Shown here: one piece after another, positions 8,493-17,205 of the stretch | Numbering within the stretch: position 1 is the first letter of the stretch | Layout of the letters: each line of letters starts with the position of its first letter | Source of the DNA: Streptomyces sp. NBRC 110611 | GTDB taxonomy: Bacteria; Actinomycetota; Actinomycetes; Streptomycetales; Streptomycetaceae | Length of the DNA: 64,000 nucleotides | NCBI RefSeq assembly: GCF_001590865.1 | Contig: NZ_BBUY01000001.1 | Coordinates: 3,814 to 67,813, forward strand | Reading direction: 5' to 3' | The notes under the pieces: model-generated | Databases searched by the model: none | Seen by the model: only the letters and a program-made list of their open reading frames with translations | What the model was told of the DNA's origin: nothing | Program-made: the position numbers and the translations under genes

Positions 8493-9254
8493 ATGGCTGG
8501 ACTCGCACTCGAGGGGCCGAACCCCGACGTCGACGTGCTCGACGGCATCAACGGCCTCGCGAAGGACGCCCCCGCCTGGGTCAACAGGGCCATGGAGTAC
8601 ATCGGCGAGTACGGCATCATCGCCGGCCTCGCGGTGCTGTGTCTGATCGCCTGGTGGTTCGCGCGCCGCAGGCCGGACGCGCCGTCCGCGGTCGCCGGTC
8701 TGGTCTGGGCGCCGCTGGCCGCCGGCGTCGCCCTGCTGGCCAACATCCCGATCCGGGCGTTCGTCGAGCGGCCACGGCCGTTCAAGGACCATGCCGGGCT
8801 CGAGGTGCTGATCCCCGGCAAGAGCGACTTCTCGTTCGTCAGCGATCACGCGACGCTGACGATGGCGGTCGGCGTCGGGCTGTTCATCGCCCACCGGAAG
8901 TACGGCCTGATCGGGATCGCGCTGGCGCTCGCCGAGGGCTTCTGCCGCGTCTACATGGGCGTGCACTACCCGACCGATGTGATCGGCGGATTCGCGCTGG
9001 GCACCGCCGTCGCGCTGCTGCTCGCGCCGCTCGCCCAGGCGCTGCTGGTCCCGCTGACGACCGCGATCGGCCGGTCGAAGGCGGCGTGGCTGGCGTGGCT
9101 GGTACGGGCGCCGGGCGTGGTGGTGGACGGAGCCGGCGACGGCGACGGTGCGGCCGGCCGCACCGGACGGGACGCCGAGGGCGGCCCGGTGATGGCCGCG
9201 GGGACGGCGGTGCCCCACGGGCACAAAGGACGGGACAAGGACCTGGCGGCCTGA
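8493..9254 (+). CDS. PAP2-family membrane phosphatase (undecaprenyl-PP phosphatase-like)
   Basis: 253 residues with about five membrane helices. The three phosphatase motifs are present: an R-x6-RP element (RAFVERPRP, about residues 90-98), SDHAT (about 118-122) with the active-site His, and RVYMGVHYPTDV (about 150-161). The SDHA form resembles BcrC/YbjG undecaprenyl pyrophosphate phosphatases that recycle the wall lipid carrier. The C-terminal 50 residues are a disordered Gly/Asp tail. AAGGGG lies 9 bases before the ATG. A strong terminator follows. Confidence 0.8.
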   Translation: MAGLALEGPNPDVDVLDGINGLAKDAPAWVNRAMEYIGEYGIIAGLAVLCLIAWWFARRRPDAPSAVAGLVWAPLAAGVALLANIPIRAFVERPRPFKDHAGLEVLIPGKSDFSFVSDHATLTMAVGVGLFIAHRKYGLIGIALALAEGFCRVYMGVHYPTDVIGGFALGTAVALLLAPLAQALLVPLTTAIGRSKAAWLAWLVRAPGVVVDGAGDGDGAAGRTGRDAEGGPVMAAGTAVPHGHKGRDKDLAA

Positions 9255-9294
9255 GGGCCGGCCGGGACGGGAACCCGACTGACGGATCGACCGG

Positions 9295-9326
9295 GACGGC
9301 CCGGGCCTGTGGAGGCCCGGGCCGTC
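9295..9326. terminator. Bidirectional terminator between PAP2 and FAD-oxidase genes
   Basis: A perfect 14-bp G+C-rich stem (arms 9295-9308 and 9313-9326) with the loop GTGG. It lies between two convergent genes and can serve both. Confidence 0.8.
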
Positions 9327-9399
9327 GCCGTGTCCGGCTGCGGTGTCCGCTGCGGTGTCCCGGCTGCCGTGTCCAGTCGCCGCCGCGTCCCGCGCGCGC

Positions 9400-10989
9400 T
9401 CAGAGCGCCTGCGGGAAGGTGCTGAACAGCCGCTGCGGGTCGTAGGCCTTCTTCACCCGGGCGAGGCGGTCGGCGGCGGCCCCGTAGTAGGCGGACTTCC
9501 AGTCGGTCAGACCGGGGTCGGCGTAGTTCTGGTACGCGGCGCCCGACGCGTACCGGCGCATCGCGTCATGGAACGCGTTCAGCCATGCCGTGCGGGAGGC
9601 CGGCGAGCCCTTCTCCGGCCAGGACGTCAGGTACTGGGCGAGGAACCGGGAGCCGCGGTGCACAAAGGCGGTGTCGGTACGGCCGACCCGGTTGATCGCA
9701 CCGCCCAGCGCCGTCAGTGCCACATTGCCGGCGATGCCCTGGCGGCCGCCGCGCTCGATCTGCTGCAGCATGGCCTGGATACCGGCCGCGGGCAGCGAGC
9801 GGTCGTAGAAGTGCGAGCGGGCCGCGTACGTCTCCCGGCCCAGCTTCCCGTCGCCGGTGTGCCCGGGCAGCGAACCCGGCATATGGCACTGCGCGGACGA
9901 CTTGGACGAGCAGCCCGCATAGGACTCCATCGCGTCCAGGTAGCCGGTCGGCGTGAGGCGGACGGACTTCGCGGGGCCGGGGCCGCCCGGCTGGTCGGCG
10001 AGCTTGTCGAGGGCGTTCTGGAGATCGGCCTTCGAGCCCAGGGAGAAGGCGGCCACGGAGACGCCGGGGGTGCCCCCGGGCCGGGCGTCGAGGTGGCAGG
10101 CGGACCAGATCTCGTCGGCCTGCGCCGGCCCCCACCGCTGCCAGGAATCCACCACCTTCGCCGCCTTGGCCCACGGCCAGGTCAGGTACGCCATCACCGC
10201 GCGCGGCGCCGGATGCGTACGGAAGCGGAGCCCGGTGACCACACCGAAGTTGCCGTTGCCGGCCCCGCGCAGCGCCCAGAACAGGTCGGGGTGGTGCTTG
10301 GCCTCGCAGTCGACGGTCTTGCCGTCGGCCGTGACCACGGTGGCGCCGACCAGGCTGTCGCAGGTCAGGCCGTAGGCGCGGGAGACCACGCCGTGGCCGC
10401 CGCCGAGGGTGAGGCCGGATATGCCGACGGTGGGGCAGGAGCCCCCGGGTATCGTCACGCCGTGCGCCGCCAGCCCCTGGTACACGTCGATGAGCTTGGC
10501 GCCGGCCCCTATGCGGGTGATCCCGCCGGACGGCGCGCCGACCTCGGCGAGGGCGGAGACGTCGATGATGAGCCGCCCGTCGCCGCTGGACCAGCCCGCG
10601 TAGGAGTGGCCGCCGCTGCGGATGGCGACCGGGGTCGCCGTACGCCGGGCGAAGGCGAGGCATTCGGCGATGTCCGACGGGTGCTCGACGTAGGCGACGG
10701 CCGACGGCTTCAGCGTGTCGTAGCGGGTGTTGTAGAGGCGGCGGGCGGCCGCGTACGCGGCGTCCGAGGCCCGTATCAACTGCCCGTCCAGGCTCTTGCC
10801 GAGCGCGGTCCAGCCGGCCTCGGTGGCCTTGCCCCGGAGGGCGGTGGTGGCCGCGGCGTTGGTGCCGGACGCGGTGCCGGCGGCGGAGGCGGAGGACGCC
10901 GCGCCGGTCTTGGTGTCGCAGCCGGTGACCACGGCGGCCGAAGCCGCCGCCAGTCCGGTGCCGGCCTGCAGGAGTGTGCGCCGCTTCAC
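9400..10989 (-). CDS. Tat-exported lipoprotein, berberine-bridge-enzyme-like FAD oxidase
   Basis: 529 residues from the GTG at 10987-10989 (GAGGGGGA upstream), chosen because it gives the twin-arginine signal MKRRTLLQAG and a lipobox ending VVTGC near residue 24. The FAD-binding PCMH domain carries RSGGHSY, whose His typically bonds FAD covalently, and GSCPTVGISG, whose Cys gives the second covalent bond. The C-terminal BBE motif (YQNYAD, then YDPQRLF) closes the protein. Relatives oxidise sugars or polyketides outside or inside the cell; the substrate here is unknown. Nothing nearby suggests a biosynthetic cluster. Confidence 0.85.
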   Translation of the reverse strand: MKRRTLLQAGTGLAAASAAVVTGCDTKTGAASSASAAGTASGTNAAATTALRGKATEAGWTALGKSLDGQLIRASDAAYAAARRLYNTRYDTLKPSAVAYVEHPSDIAECLAFARRTATPVAIRSGGHSYAGWSSGDGRLIIDVSALAEVGAPSGGITRIGAGAKLIDVYQGLAAHGVTIPGGSCPTVGISGLTLGGGHGVVSRAYGLTCDSLVGATVVTADGKTVDCEAKHHPDLFWALRGAGNGNFGVVTGLRFRTHPAPRAVMAYLTWPWAKAAKVVDSWQRWGPAQADEIWSACHLDARPGGTPGVSVAAFSLGSKADLQNALDKLADQPGGPGPAKSVRLTPTGYLDAMESYAGCSSKSSAQCHMPGSLPGHTGDGKLGRETYAARSHFYDRSLPAAGIQAMLQQIERGGRQGIAGNVALTALGGAINRVGRTDTAFVHRGSRFLAQYLTSWPEKGSPASRTAWLNAFHDAMRRYASGAAYQNYADPGLTDWKSAYYGAAADRLARVKKAYDPQRLFSTFPQAL

Positions 10990-11216
10990 TGGGATGGGTC
11001 CCCCTCGATGTCGTACCCACGGCACCGGGTGGCGCGGCCGCTGCTTCCCCCGCAGGCCGCCCGCCCGGCATCCGCCGCGCTGTCCGGAACTGTCCGATTT
11101 CGCTCTTGCGTTCCGCGCCGAGGCGGTGCCGTTGCTTGTCTGACTACCCAGATGCCGAACGGGTGTTGGGGGTTCCAGGAACGGACTTCCGGATTCCTTC
11201 GGTGCCGGCCGGGCGT

Positions 11217-11402
11217 TCAGTCCCGCGGGCGCTCGGCGGCGGATCCGGCCCCGGTCCCGGCGTCGGCCAGGTGGCGCTGTGCGTCCGTCCGCGCCTGGGA
11301 GCGGGCGCGCCGGGCCGGCCCCCGCCAGCCGCAGGCGCAGTGGGCCGTGCAGAAGGAACCGCGCTCGGCGGTGGAGGTCGCATGGGGGGCTTGGTCGGGC
11401 AC
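11217..11402 (-). CDS. Small Cys-containing hypothetical protein
   Basis: 61 residues with the core CTAHCACGWRGPARRARSQA, resembling small uncharacterised streptomycete proteins with a C-x3-C-x-C-G-W pattern and a basic helix. The GTG start has no ribosome site but a TAGCGT hexamer ends six bases upstream, compatible with a leaderless mRNA. It lies upstream of, and in line with, the FAD oxidase gene. Function unknown; the overlap of other frames here makes the call moderate. Confidence 0.45.
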   Translation of the reverse strand: MPDQAPHATSTAERGSFCTAHCACGWRGPARRARSQARTDAQRHLADAGTGAGSAAERPRD

Positions 11403-11590
11403 GCGTCCACGCTACGTGCCGCGGGTGCCGTTGCGTGACGAGGCTTCGTAACGGTCGTTGAACGGATCGGTCGACGGAACGTCAGGTGCGGTGAACGTCA
11501 GGTGCGGTGTGGGCGGAACGTTCGACCCTCCCGAGCGGACCGGCCGCCCAGGCCGGTTCCGAAGACAGCGGCCGAGGGGGCTCGTACGCG

Positions 11591-12502
11591 ATGGTGGTGC
11601 AGGGCAGACGGGGCGGCGCGGCGGCCGTGGCCGTGGCGTGCGGGACGGGCCTGGCGATGGGCCTGCTGGCGACGGGCTGTTCCCCGGACGGTGCCGCGGC
11701 CGACGATCAGGAGTCGTCCGGCCGGACCGCCGACGCGGCCGCCGCGCGCGTCCGCGACAGCGCCGACGCCCTGATCCGGGCCCACTCCGCCGCGGTCCGT
11801 ACGGCCCTGGAGACGGTGAGCGGCGGCACCCGCCTCGCCATCCGGGGCACCGGCGGCTACGACTTCACCACCAGCAGCGGGCAGCTGCGGGTGGTACTGC
11901 CCGATCCGGCGGGCGCGCCCGGCGGCGGCCGCCAGCCGATCACCGAGATCCTCGCGCCCGGCGCGCTGTTCATGAAGAACCGCGGGGCGGGGGTGCCCGC
12001 CGACAAGTGGGTGCAGGTGGAGACGGTCTCGCTGGCCGACGGCAATCTGGTCACCGGCGGTGCCACCGACCCGCTGGCCGCCGCGGAACTGCTGCGCGGC
12101 GCACGGGAGGTGACGTACCTGGGCGAGGAGCGGCTGGATGGTGGTGCCGGTGGTGACGGTGGCGACGGTGGTGTCGTCGTACGGCACTACCGCGGGACGG
12201 CGGACATCGGGGCGGCGGCCCGGGTGGCATCGCCGCGTACCGGTCCGGCGCTGGCCGTCGCGGAGAAAGGGTTCACCACCGCCCTGGTGCCGTTCGACGC
12301 GTACCTCGACACGGCCGGCCGGCTGCGCAAGGTGCGCCTGCGCTTCCACTTCGCCAACGGCACGCCCAAGGGGGCGTCGGTGACCTCCACGACGGAGCTG
12401 TCCGGCTTCGGCACACGGGTGGCGGTACGGCTGCCGGACCGGCGGGACATCTACACGGGGAAGATCGCGTCCACCGCTCAGCAGACGTCCGCGACCCCGT
12501 AG
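11591..12502 (+). CDS. Secreted lipoprotein, LppX/LprG-like fold suspected
   Basis: 303 residues from ATG 11591 (GAGGGGG about 10 bases upstream). The signal ends in the lipobox LLATGC (about residues 25-30), so the protein should be lipid-anchored on the outer face. The mature part has alternating strands such as RLAIRGTGGYDF, KWVQVETVSL and KVRLRFHFANG, in the style of the mycobacterial LppX/LprG half-barrel family that binds lipids. That fold is inferred from pattern only. A Gly/Asp repeat (GGAGGDGGDGG) interrupts one loop. It stands alone on its strand. Confidence 0.65.
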   Translation: MVVQGRRGGAAAVAVACGTGLAMGLLATGCSPDGAAADDQESSGRTADAAAARVRDSADALIRAHSAAVRTALETVSGGTRLAIRGTGGYDFTTSSGQLRVVLPDPAGAPGGGRQPITEILAPGALFMKNRGAGVPADKWVQVETVSLADGNLVTGGATDPLAAAELLRGAREVTYLGEERLDGGAGGDGGDGGVVVRHYRGTADIGAAARVASPRTGPALAVAEKGFTTALVPFDAYLDTAGRLRKVRLRFHFANGTPKGASVTSTTELSGFGTRVAVRLPDRRDIYTGKIASTAQQTSATP

Positions 12503-12664
12503 CGCGCGACTCCCTGGCAGGGGCCCCGTAGCGGGGGTTCGGCCCCATGGGGAGGCGCCACCCGGAAATGGTCCTTCCGTGCCATGCGCGCGGCGCGCGC
12601 CCGTCCTTACGCTGGCGGTGACCACCAGGGCGTGCGAAGGCGCTCGAAGGAGGAGGTGTGGTAC

Positions 12665-12925
12665 GTGGCCGGCCAGCGCCATACGACGGTTCAGGACCAC
12701 ATAGCCCTCGTCGAGATCGACCTGACCGGTGAATTGATGATCGCGGCCGCGGCGGCCAGCGAGGACCGGCTCAGCCCGGCCCGTATCGACGAGGTGCTGG
12801 CCGTGGTGGATCGTTCCGGGGGCGGCGACGAGCGGAAGGGCGGAGGTGACAGGGGCGACGAGGACGACGACGAGGACAGGGGCGGAGGCCGCGGTGGGCC
12901 GTCCGGCGCGCCGGAGTCCGGGTAG
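12665..12925 (+). CDS. Conserved small hypothetical protein with acidic Gly-rich tail
   Basis: 86 residues from GTG 12665, eight bases after AAGGAGGAGG. The N-terminal 45 residues (TVQDHIALVEIDLTGELMIA) look folded and helical; the rest is a Gly/Asp/Glu-rich tail that is probably disordered. No known domain is recognised. It ends 13 bp from the convergent csoR. Confidence 0.6.
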   Translation: MAGQRHTTVQDHIALVEIDLTGELMIAAAAASEDRLSPARIDEVLAVVDRSGGGDERKGGGDRGDEDDDEDRGGGRGGPSGAPESG

Positions 12926-12938
12926 CGGCCGCCGGACG

Positions 12939-13355
12939 TCAGGTGCGCAGCATCCGCTCGATCGCCTTGGTCGCCTCCTTGACCTTGGCGTCGATGGCCT
13001 CGGGGCCCTTGACCGCGGCGTCGGCGACGCAGTGCCGCAGATGCTCGTCCAGGAGCTGGAGGCCGAAGGACTGCAGGCCCTTCGTGCTCGCCGAGACCTG
13101 GGTGAGTATGTCGATGCAGTAGACGTCCTCTTCGAGCATCCGCTGCAGTCCGCGGATCTGGCCCTCGATCCGGCGCAGTCGCTTGAGGTGCGCGTCCTTC
13201 TGCTGTGCGTAGCCGTGGACGCCGGTGGCCGGGGGAGTCTCTGCGGTATCGGTCACGGTTTGGGCTTTGCCTCGGGGGTCGGTTTTCGGCTGCGGGGCAT
13301 GGCCGGCCGCGGCGGCTGCGGTGTTGCCGGTGGTGTCGGCGTCCATGGTCGTCAT
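12939..13355 (-). CDS. csoR: CsoR copper-sensing transcriptional repressor
   Basis: 138 residues. The CsoR core starts near residue 47 and is all-helical, with the Cu(I) ligand set Cys (VYCIDIL), His and Cys (DEHLRHC). The long N-terminal extension of about 45 residues, ending GVHGY, also occurs in the S. lividans protein. CsoR represses copper export genes and itself and releases DNA on binding Cu(I). AGGGGAGA precedes the ATG. A matching operator lies at 13385-13405. The gene is convergent with the small hypothetical and divergent from DUF47-pit. Confidence 0.92.
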   Translation of the reverse strand: MTTMDADTTGNTAAAAAGHAPQPKTDPRGKAQTVTDTAETPPATGVHGYAQQKDAHLKRLRRIEGQIRGLQRMLEEDVYCIDILTQVSASTKGLQSFGLQLLDEHLRHCVADAAVKGPEAIDAKVKEATKAIERMLRT

Positions 13356-13384
13356 GGCCGTCTCCCCTGGAATCTAGGCGATTT

Positions 13385-13405
13385 ATATACCCCTAGTGGG
13401 TATAT
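13385..13405. promoter_or_regulatory. CsoR operator in the csoR promoter
   Basis: Perfect 8-bp inverted arms ATATACCC and GGGTATAT around CTAGT. The A/T-flanked C-run/G-run dyad is the known CsoR operator style. It lies 30 bp upstream of csoR and overlaps its likely promoter, which implies autoregulation. Confidence 0.75.
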
Positions 13406-13549
13406 GTTATCGAACTTCGCGGGCACTGGCGGTACCCCGTGCAGAGCATGGTCTCCCATCGGCGACACTGAGGGAATGCCGGTTAGCAGTGGCCGGATGA
13501 TGCGCCTAGCATCAACTCGACCGAATCCGATGCACCCCGAGGATTTCAC

Positions 13550-14170
13550 GTGCGCTTTCGTCTGACCCCCAGGGAGACGAGCTTCTACGACATGTTCGCC
13601 GCCTCCGCGGACAACATCGTGACGGGCTCCAAGCTCCTGATGGAAATGCTCGGGGCGGACGCCTCCGCGCGGTCCGAGATCTCCGAGCGCATGCGCGCGG
13701 CCGAGCACGCGGGAGACGACGCGACACACGCGATCTTCCACCAGCTGAACTCCTCGTTCATCACGCCGTTCGACCGCGAGGACATCTACAACCTCGCCTC
13801 GTCGCTCGACGACATCATGGACTTCATGGAGGAGGCCGTCGACCTGGTCGTCCTCTACAAGATCGAGGAGCTCCCCAAGGGCGTCGAGCAGCAGATCGAG
13901 GTGCTGGCCCGGGCGGCCGAGCTGACCGCCGAGGCGATGCCGAACCTGCGCACGATGGCGAACCTCACCGAGTACTGGATCGAGGTCAACCGCCTGGAGA
14001 ACCAGGCCGACCAGATCCACCGCAAGCTGCTCGCGCACCTCTTCAACGGCAAGTACGACGCCATCGAGGTCCTCAAGCTCAAGCAGATCGTGGACATCCT
14101 CGAAGAGGCGGCGGACGCTTTCGAGCACGTCGCCAACACCGTCGAGACCATCGCGGTCAAGGAGTCCTGA
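13550..14170 (+). CDS. DUF47/PhoU-like protein paired with the Pit transporter
   Basis: 206 residues, all-helical, of the DUF47 (Pit accessory, PhoU-like) family; the acidic motifs EHAGDDATH and EHVANTVET and the segment REDIYNLASSLDDIMDFMEE match the metal-binding helices of this family. GTG start with GAGG seven bases upstream. It ends 9 bp before pitH1, and the pair is co-transcribed in most bacteria that have it. Its role is control or assembly of the Pit transporter. Confidence 0.9.
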   Translation: MRFRLTPRETSFYDMFAASADNIVTGSKLLMEMLGADASARSEISERMRAAEHAGDDATHAIFHQLNSSFITPFDREDIYNLASSLDDIMDFMEEAVDLVVLYKIEELPKGVEQQIEVLARAAELTAEAMPNLRTMANLTEYWIEVNRLENQADQIHRKLLAHLFNGKYDAIEVLKLKQIVDILEEAADAFEHVANTVETIAVKES

Positions 14171-14179
14171 GCCCCGGCC

Positions 14180-15178
14180 ATGGACACCTTCGCACTCGTC
14201 GTGACCATCGCGGTCGCGCTCGGTTTCACCTATACCAACGGCTTCCACGACTCCGCGAACGCGATCGCGACCTCGGTCTCGACGCGCGCGCTGACCCCGC
14301 GGGCCGCCCTGGCGATGGCCGCCGTGATGAACCTCGCCGGTGCCTTCCTCGGCAGCGGCGTCGCCAAGACGGTCAGTGAGGGGCTGATCGCCACCCCCCA
14401 TGGCAGCAAGGGCATGGGCATCCTCTTCGCCGCGCTGGTCGGCGCGGTCGTCTGGAACCTGATCACCTGGTACTTCGGGCTGCCGTCGTCGTCCTCGCAC
14501 GCCCTGTTCGGCGGCATGGTCGGCGCCGCGCTCGCCGGCGGTACGACGGTGATCTGGTCCGGGGTGATCGAGAAGATCGTCCTGCCGATGTTCATCTCCC
14601 CGGTCATCGGCCTGCTGATCGGCTACCTGGTCATGGTCGTCATCCTGTGGATGTTCCGCCGGGCCAATCCGCACAAGGCCAAGCGCGGCTTCCGCATAGC
14701 GCAGACCGTCTCCGCGGCCGGTATGGCGCTCGGCCACGGCCTCCAGGACGCCCAGAAGACCATGGGTGTGGTGGTCATGGCGCTGGTCATCGCCGATGTC
14801 GAGGACCAGAGCGCGGCCATCCCGGTCTGGGTCAAGCTGGCCTGTGCGCTCACCCTCTCGCTCGGTACGTACGCCGGCGGCTGGCGCATCATGCGGACCC
14901 TCGGCCGGCGGATCATCGAGCTGGACCCGCCGCAGGGCTTCGCCGCGGAGACCACGGCCGCCTCGGTCATGTACACCGCGTCGTTCATGTTCCACGCGCC
15001 GATCTCCACGACCCACGTCATCACCGCCGGAATCATGGGCGTCGGCTCCACCAAGGGCCCGCGCGCGGTGCGCTGGGGCGTCGCCAAGAACATCGTGACC
15101 GGGTGGTTCATCACGATGCCGGCGGCGGCGCTGGTCGCGGCGCTCGTGTACTGGCTCGTCCTGCTGGCCTTCGGCTGA
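14180..15178 (+). CDS. pitH1: PitH1 low-affinity inorganic phosphate transporter
   Basis: 332 residues with ten or so membrane helices and the duplicated PHO4/PiT signatures: GFHDSANAIATSVSTRAL near the N-terminus and FHAPISTTHVITAGIMG near the C-terminus. It imports metal-phosphate with protons across the cell membrane. The neighbour DUF47 gene is upstream with a 9-bp gap; the pst operon is convergent beyond a shared terminator. S. coelicolor names this gene pitH1 (SCO4138). Confidence 0.93.
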   Translation: MDTFALVVTIAVALGFTYTNGFHDSANAIATSVSTRALTPRAALAMAAVMNLAGAFLGSGVAKTVSEGLIATPHGSKGMGILFAALVGAVVWNLITWYFGLPSSSSHALFGGMVGAALAGGTTVIWSGVIEKIVLPMFISPVIGLLIGYLVMVVILWMFRRANPHKAKRGFRIAQTVSAAGMALGHGLQDAQKTMGVVVMALVIADVEDQSAAIPVWVKLACALTLSLGTYAGGWRIMRTLGRRIIELDPPQGFAAETTAASVMYTASFMFHAPISTTHVITAGIMGVGSTKGPRAVRWGVAKNIVTGWFITMPAAALVAALVYWLVLLAFG

Positions 15179-15212
15179 CGGACGGCCGCCGCAGGCCGTA
15201 CGGCACGGAAAA

Positions 15213-15246
15213 GGGGCCCGCCCTCCGGGAAGGAGGGCGGGCCCTT
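15213..15246. terminator. Bidirectional terminator between pitH1 and pstB
   Basis: A 13-bp stem (15214-15226 with 15232-15244) around a five-base loop, flanked by AAG and CTT. It lies between the convergent ends of the two phosphate operons. Confidence 0.85.
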
Positions 15247-15315
15247 CGCCTTGCGGTGGCACCGCCATGCAGCACCGCAGGACGTTCAGGGGGCGGGCGT
15301 CGGCCGGGTCGGGGC

Positions 15316-16092
15316 CTAGCCGAAGCGGCCGGAGATGTAGTCCTCGGTGGCCTGGACCGAGGGGTTGGAGAAGATCCGCTCGGTCTCGTCGATCTCGATC
15401 AGCTTGCCGGGCTGCCCGACGGCCGCGAGGTTGAAGAACGCCGTACGGTCCGAGACCCGGGCGGCCTGCTGCATGTTGTGCGTCACGATGACGATCGTGA
15501 AGCGCTCCTTCAGCTCGCCTATCAGGTCCTCGATGGCGAGGGTGGAGATCGGGTCCAGCGCCGAGCAGGGCTCGTCCATCAGCAGTACCTGCGGCTCGAC
15601 CGCGATGGCGCGGGCGATGCACAGCCGCTGCTGCTGGCCGCCGGAGAGGCCCGAGCCGGGCTTGTTCAGGCGGTCCTTGACCTCGTTCCAGAGGTTGGCG
15701 CCCCGGAGGGACTTCTCGACGATGTCCTTGAGGTCGCTCTTCTTGTACGAGCCGTTCAGCCGCAGGCCGGCCGCGACATTGTCGAAGATCGACATCGTGG
15801 GGAACGGGTTGGGGCGCTGGAAGACCATGCCGACGGTGCGGCGGACGGCCACCGGGTCGACACCGGAGCCGTAGAGGTCCTCGTCGTCCAGCATCACCTT
15901 GCCCTCGACGCGGCCGCCGGGGGTGACCTCGTGCATCCGGTTCAGGGTGCGCAGGAAAGTCGACTTGCCGCAGCCGGACGGGCCGATGAAGGCCGTCACG
16001 GAGCGCGGCTCGACCGTCATCGAGATGTCGTCGATGGCTTTGTGGGCGCCGTAGTACGCGGAGAGGCCGCTGACGTCGATGCGCTTGGCCAT
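15316..16092 (-). CDS. pstB: PstB phosphate ABC transporter ATPase
   Basis: 258 residues from the ATG at 16090-16092. All ABC motifs are present: Walker A GPSGCGKS (37-44), Q-loop FQRPNPFP, signature LSGGQ (149-153), Walker B VLLMDEP (169-175) and THNM. A GTG three codons upstream (16101) is an alternative start; GAAAGAAG lies before both. It is the last gene of pstS-pstC-pstA-pstB and drives high-affinity phosphate import. Confidence 0.95.
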   Translation of the reverse strand: MAKRIDVSGLSAYYGAHKAIDDISMTVEPRSVTAFIGPSGCGKSTFLRTLNRMHEVTPGGRVEGKVMLDDEDLYGSGVDPVAVRRTVGMVFQRPNPFPTMSIFDNVAAGLRLNGSYKKSDLKDIVEKSLRGANLWNEVKDRLNKPGSGLSGGQQQRLCIARAIAVEPQVLLMDEPCSALDPISTLAIEDLIGELKERFTIVIVTHNMQQAARVSDRTAFFNLAAVGQPGKLIEIDETERIFSNPSVQATEDYISGRFG

Positions 16093-16125
16093 GGGGATCA
16101 CTGCTTCTTTCTGTCGCCGTCTTGG

Positions 16126-17205
16126 TCAGCGGCCGGTCTTGGGAGCTTTCCAGCGGGCGATGCCGCGGGCCACCAGGTTGAGGATCATGACGAAGGCGAT
16201 GAGGACCAGTGCCGCCGCCCAGGCGCGGTCGTAGGAGGCCTCGGAACCCTGCTGCCACTGCTGGAACACGTACAGCGGAAGTGACTGCTGGGCGTCTTCG
16301 AAGGGGTTGTTGTTGATCGTCTTGGCGCCCCACACCAGGAGCAGCACGGGCGCGGTCTCACCGGTGATACGGGCGATGGCGAGCACCACGCCGGTGGTGA
16401 TCCCGCCGATCGACGTCGGCAGGACGACCTTGAGGATGGTGCGCCACTTCGGGACGCCGAGGGCCAGCGAGGCCTCGCGCAGCTCGTTCGGGACGAGCTT
16501 GAGCATCTCCTCGGTGGAGCGGACCACGACCGGCATCATCAGGATCGCCAGGGCCATCGCCCCGGCGAAGCCGGACGGACCGAAGCCGAGGATCAGGATC
16601 CACACGGAGAGGATGAACAGGCCGGCCACGATCGAGGGGATACCGGTCATCACGTCGACGAAGAAGGTGACGGCCTTGGCGAGCCGGCCGCGCCCGTACT
16701 CGACGAGGTAGATCGCGGTGAGCAGACCGATCGGCGCGGCGATCAGGGTGGCCAGGCCGACCTGCTCCAGCGTGCCGATGATCGCGTGGTAGATACCGCC
16801 GCCGGGCATCGCGTCCGGGAGGGTGCCCATCGAGTGGGACAGGAAGTAGCCGTCGAGGACCGTGCTGCCGCGGGCGGCGGTCTCCCAGAGGAGGGAGGCG
16901 AGCGGGACGACGGCGAGTACGAAGGTGACCCAGACCAGGCTGGTGGCCAGCCGGTCCTTGGCCTGCCGGGCCCCCTCGACGGCCGTGCTCAGCGCGAAGG
17001 TGCCGAGGAGGAAGAGCAGGGCGGCGAGCAGGCCCCACTGGATCCTGCTGTCCAGGCCGGCGGCCAGCCCGATGCCGCAGCCGGCGCCGGTCGCGGCCAG
17101 CGCGAGGGCCGGTACCGCCCAGCGGGGCAGCCGGGCCTGCTTGAGGGAGACCGGGAGCGGGTGGCCGGCCTCGGCGACCGCCCGGCGGTCCGTCACGGTG
17201 GTCAT
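16126..17205 (-). CDS. pstA: PstA phosphate transporter permease
   Basis: 359 residues; the ATG at 17203-17205 overlaps the pstC stop (ATGA), which fixes the start. A short cytoplasmic head and two extra N-terminal helices (residues about 30-75) precede the usual six-helix permease core, with the EAA-like loop ELREASLALGVPKWRT. It forms the channel with PstC. Confidence 0.93.
   Translation of the reverse strand: MTTVTDRRAVAEAGHPLPVSLKQARLPRWAVPALALAATGAGCGIGLAAGLDSRIQWGLLAALLFLLGTFALSTAVEGARQAKDRLATSLVWVTFVLAVVPLASLLWETAARGSTVLDGYFLSHSMGTLPDAMPGGGIYHAIIGTLEQVGLATLIAAPIGLLTAIYLVEYGRGRLAKAVTFFVDVMTGIPSIVAGLFILSVWILILGFGPSGFAGAMALAILMMPVVVRSTEEMLKLVPNELREASLALGVPKWRTILKVVLPTSIGGITTGVVLAIARITGETAPVLLLVWGAKTINNNPFEDAQQSLPLYVFQQWQQGSEASYDRAWAAALVLIAFVMILNLVARGIARWKAPKTGR

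Noticed and set aside
12665-12925. Anti-sigma or toxin-antitoxin role for the small protein beside csoR
   Set aside because: No domain or partner supports it; only a folded head and acidic tail are visible.
13352-16333. 993-codon minus-strand frame spanning csoR upstream region, pit and pstB
   Set aside because: Crosses two real genes on both strands in the wrong frame; produced by third-position G/C bias.
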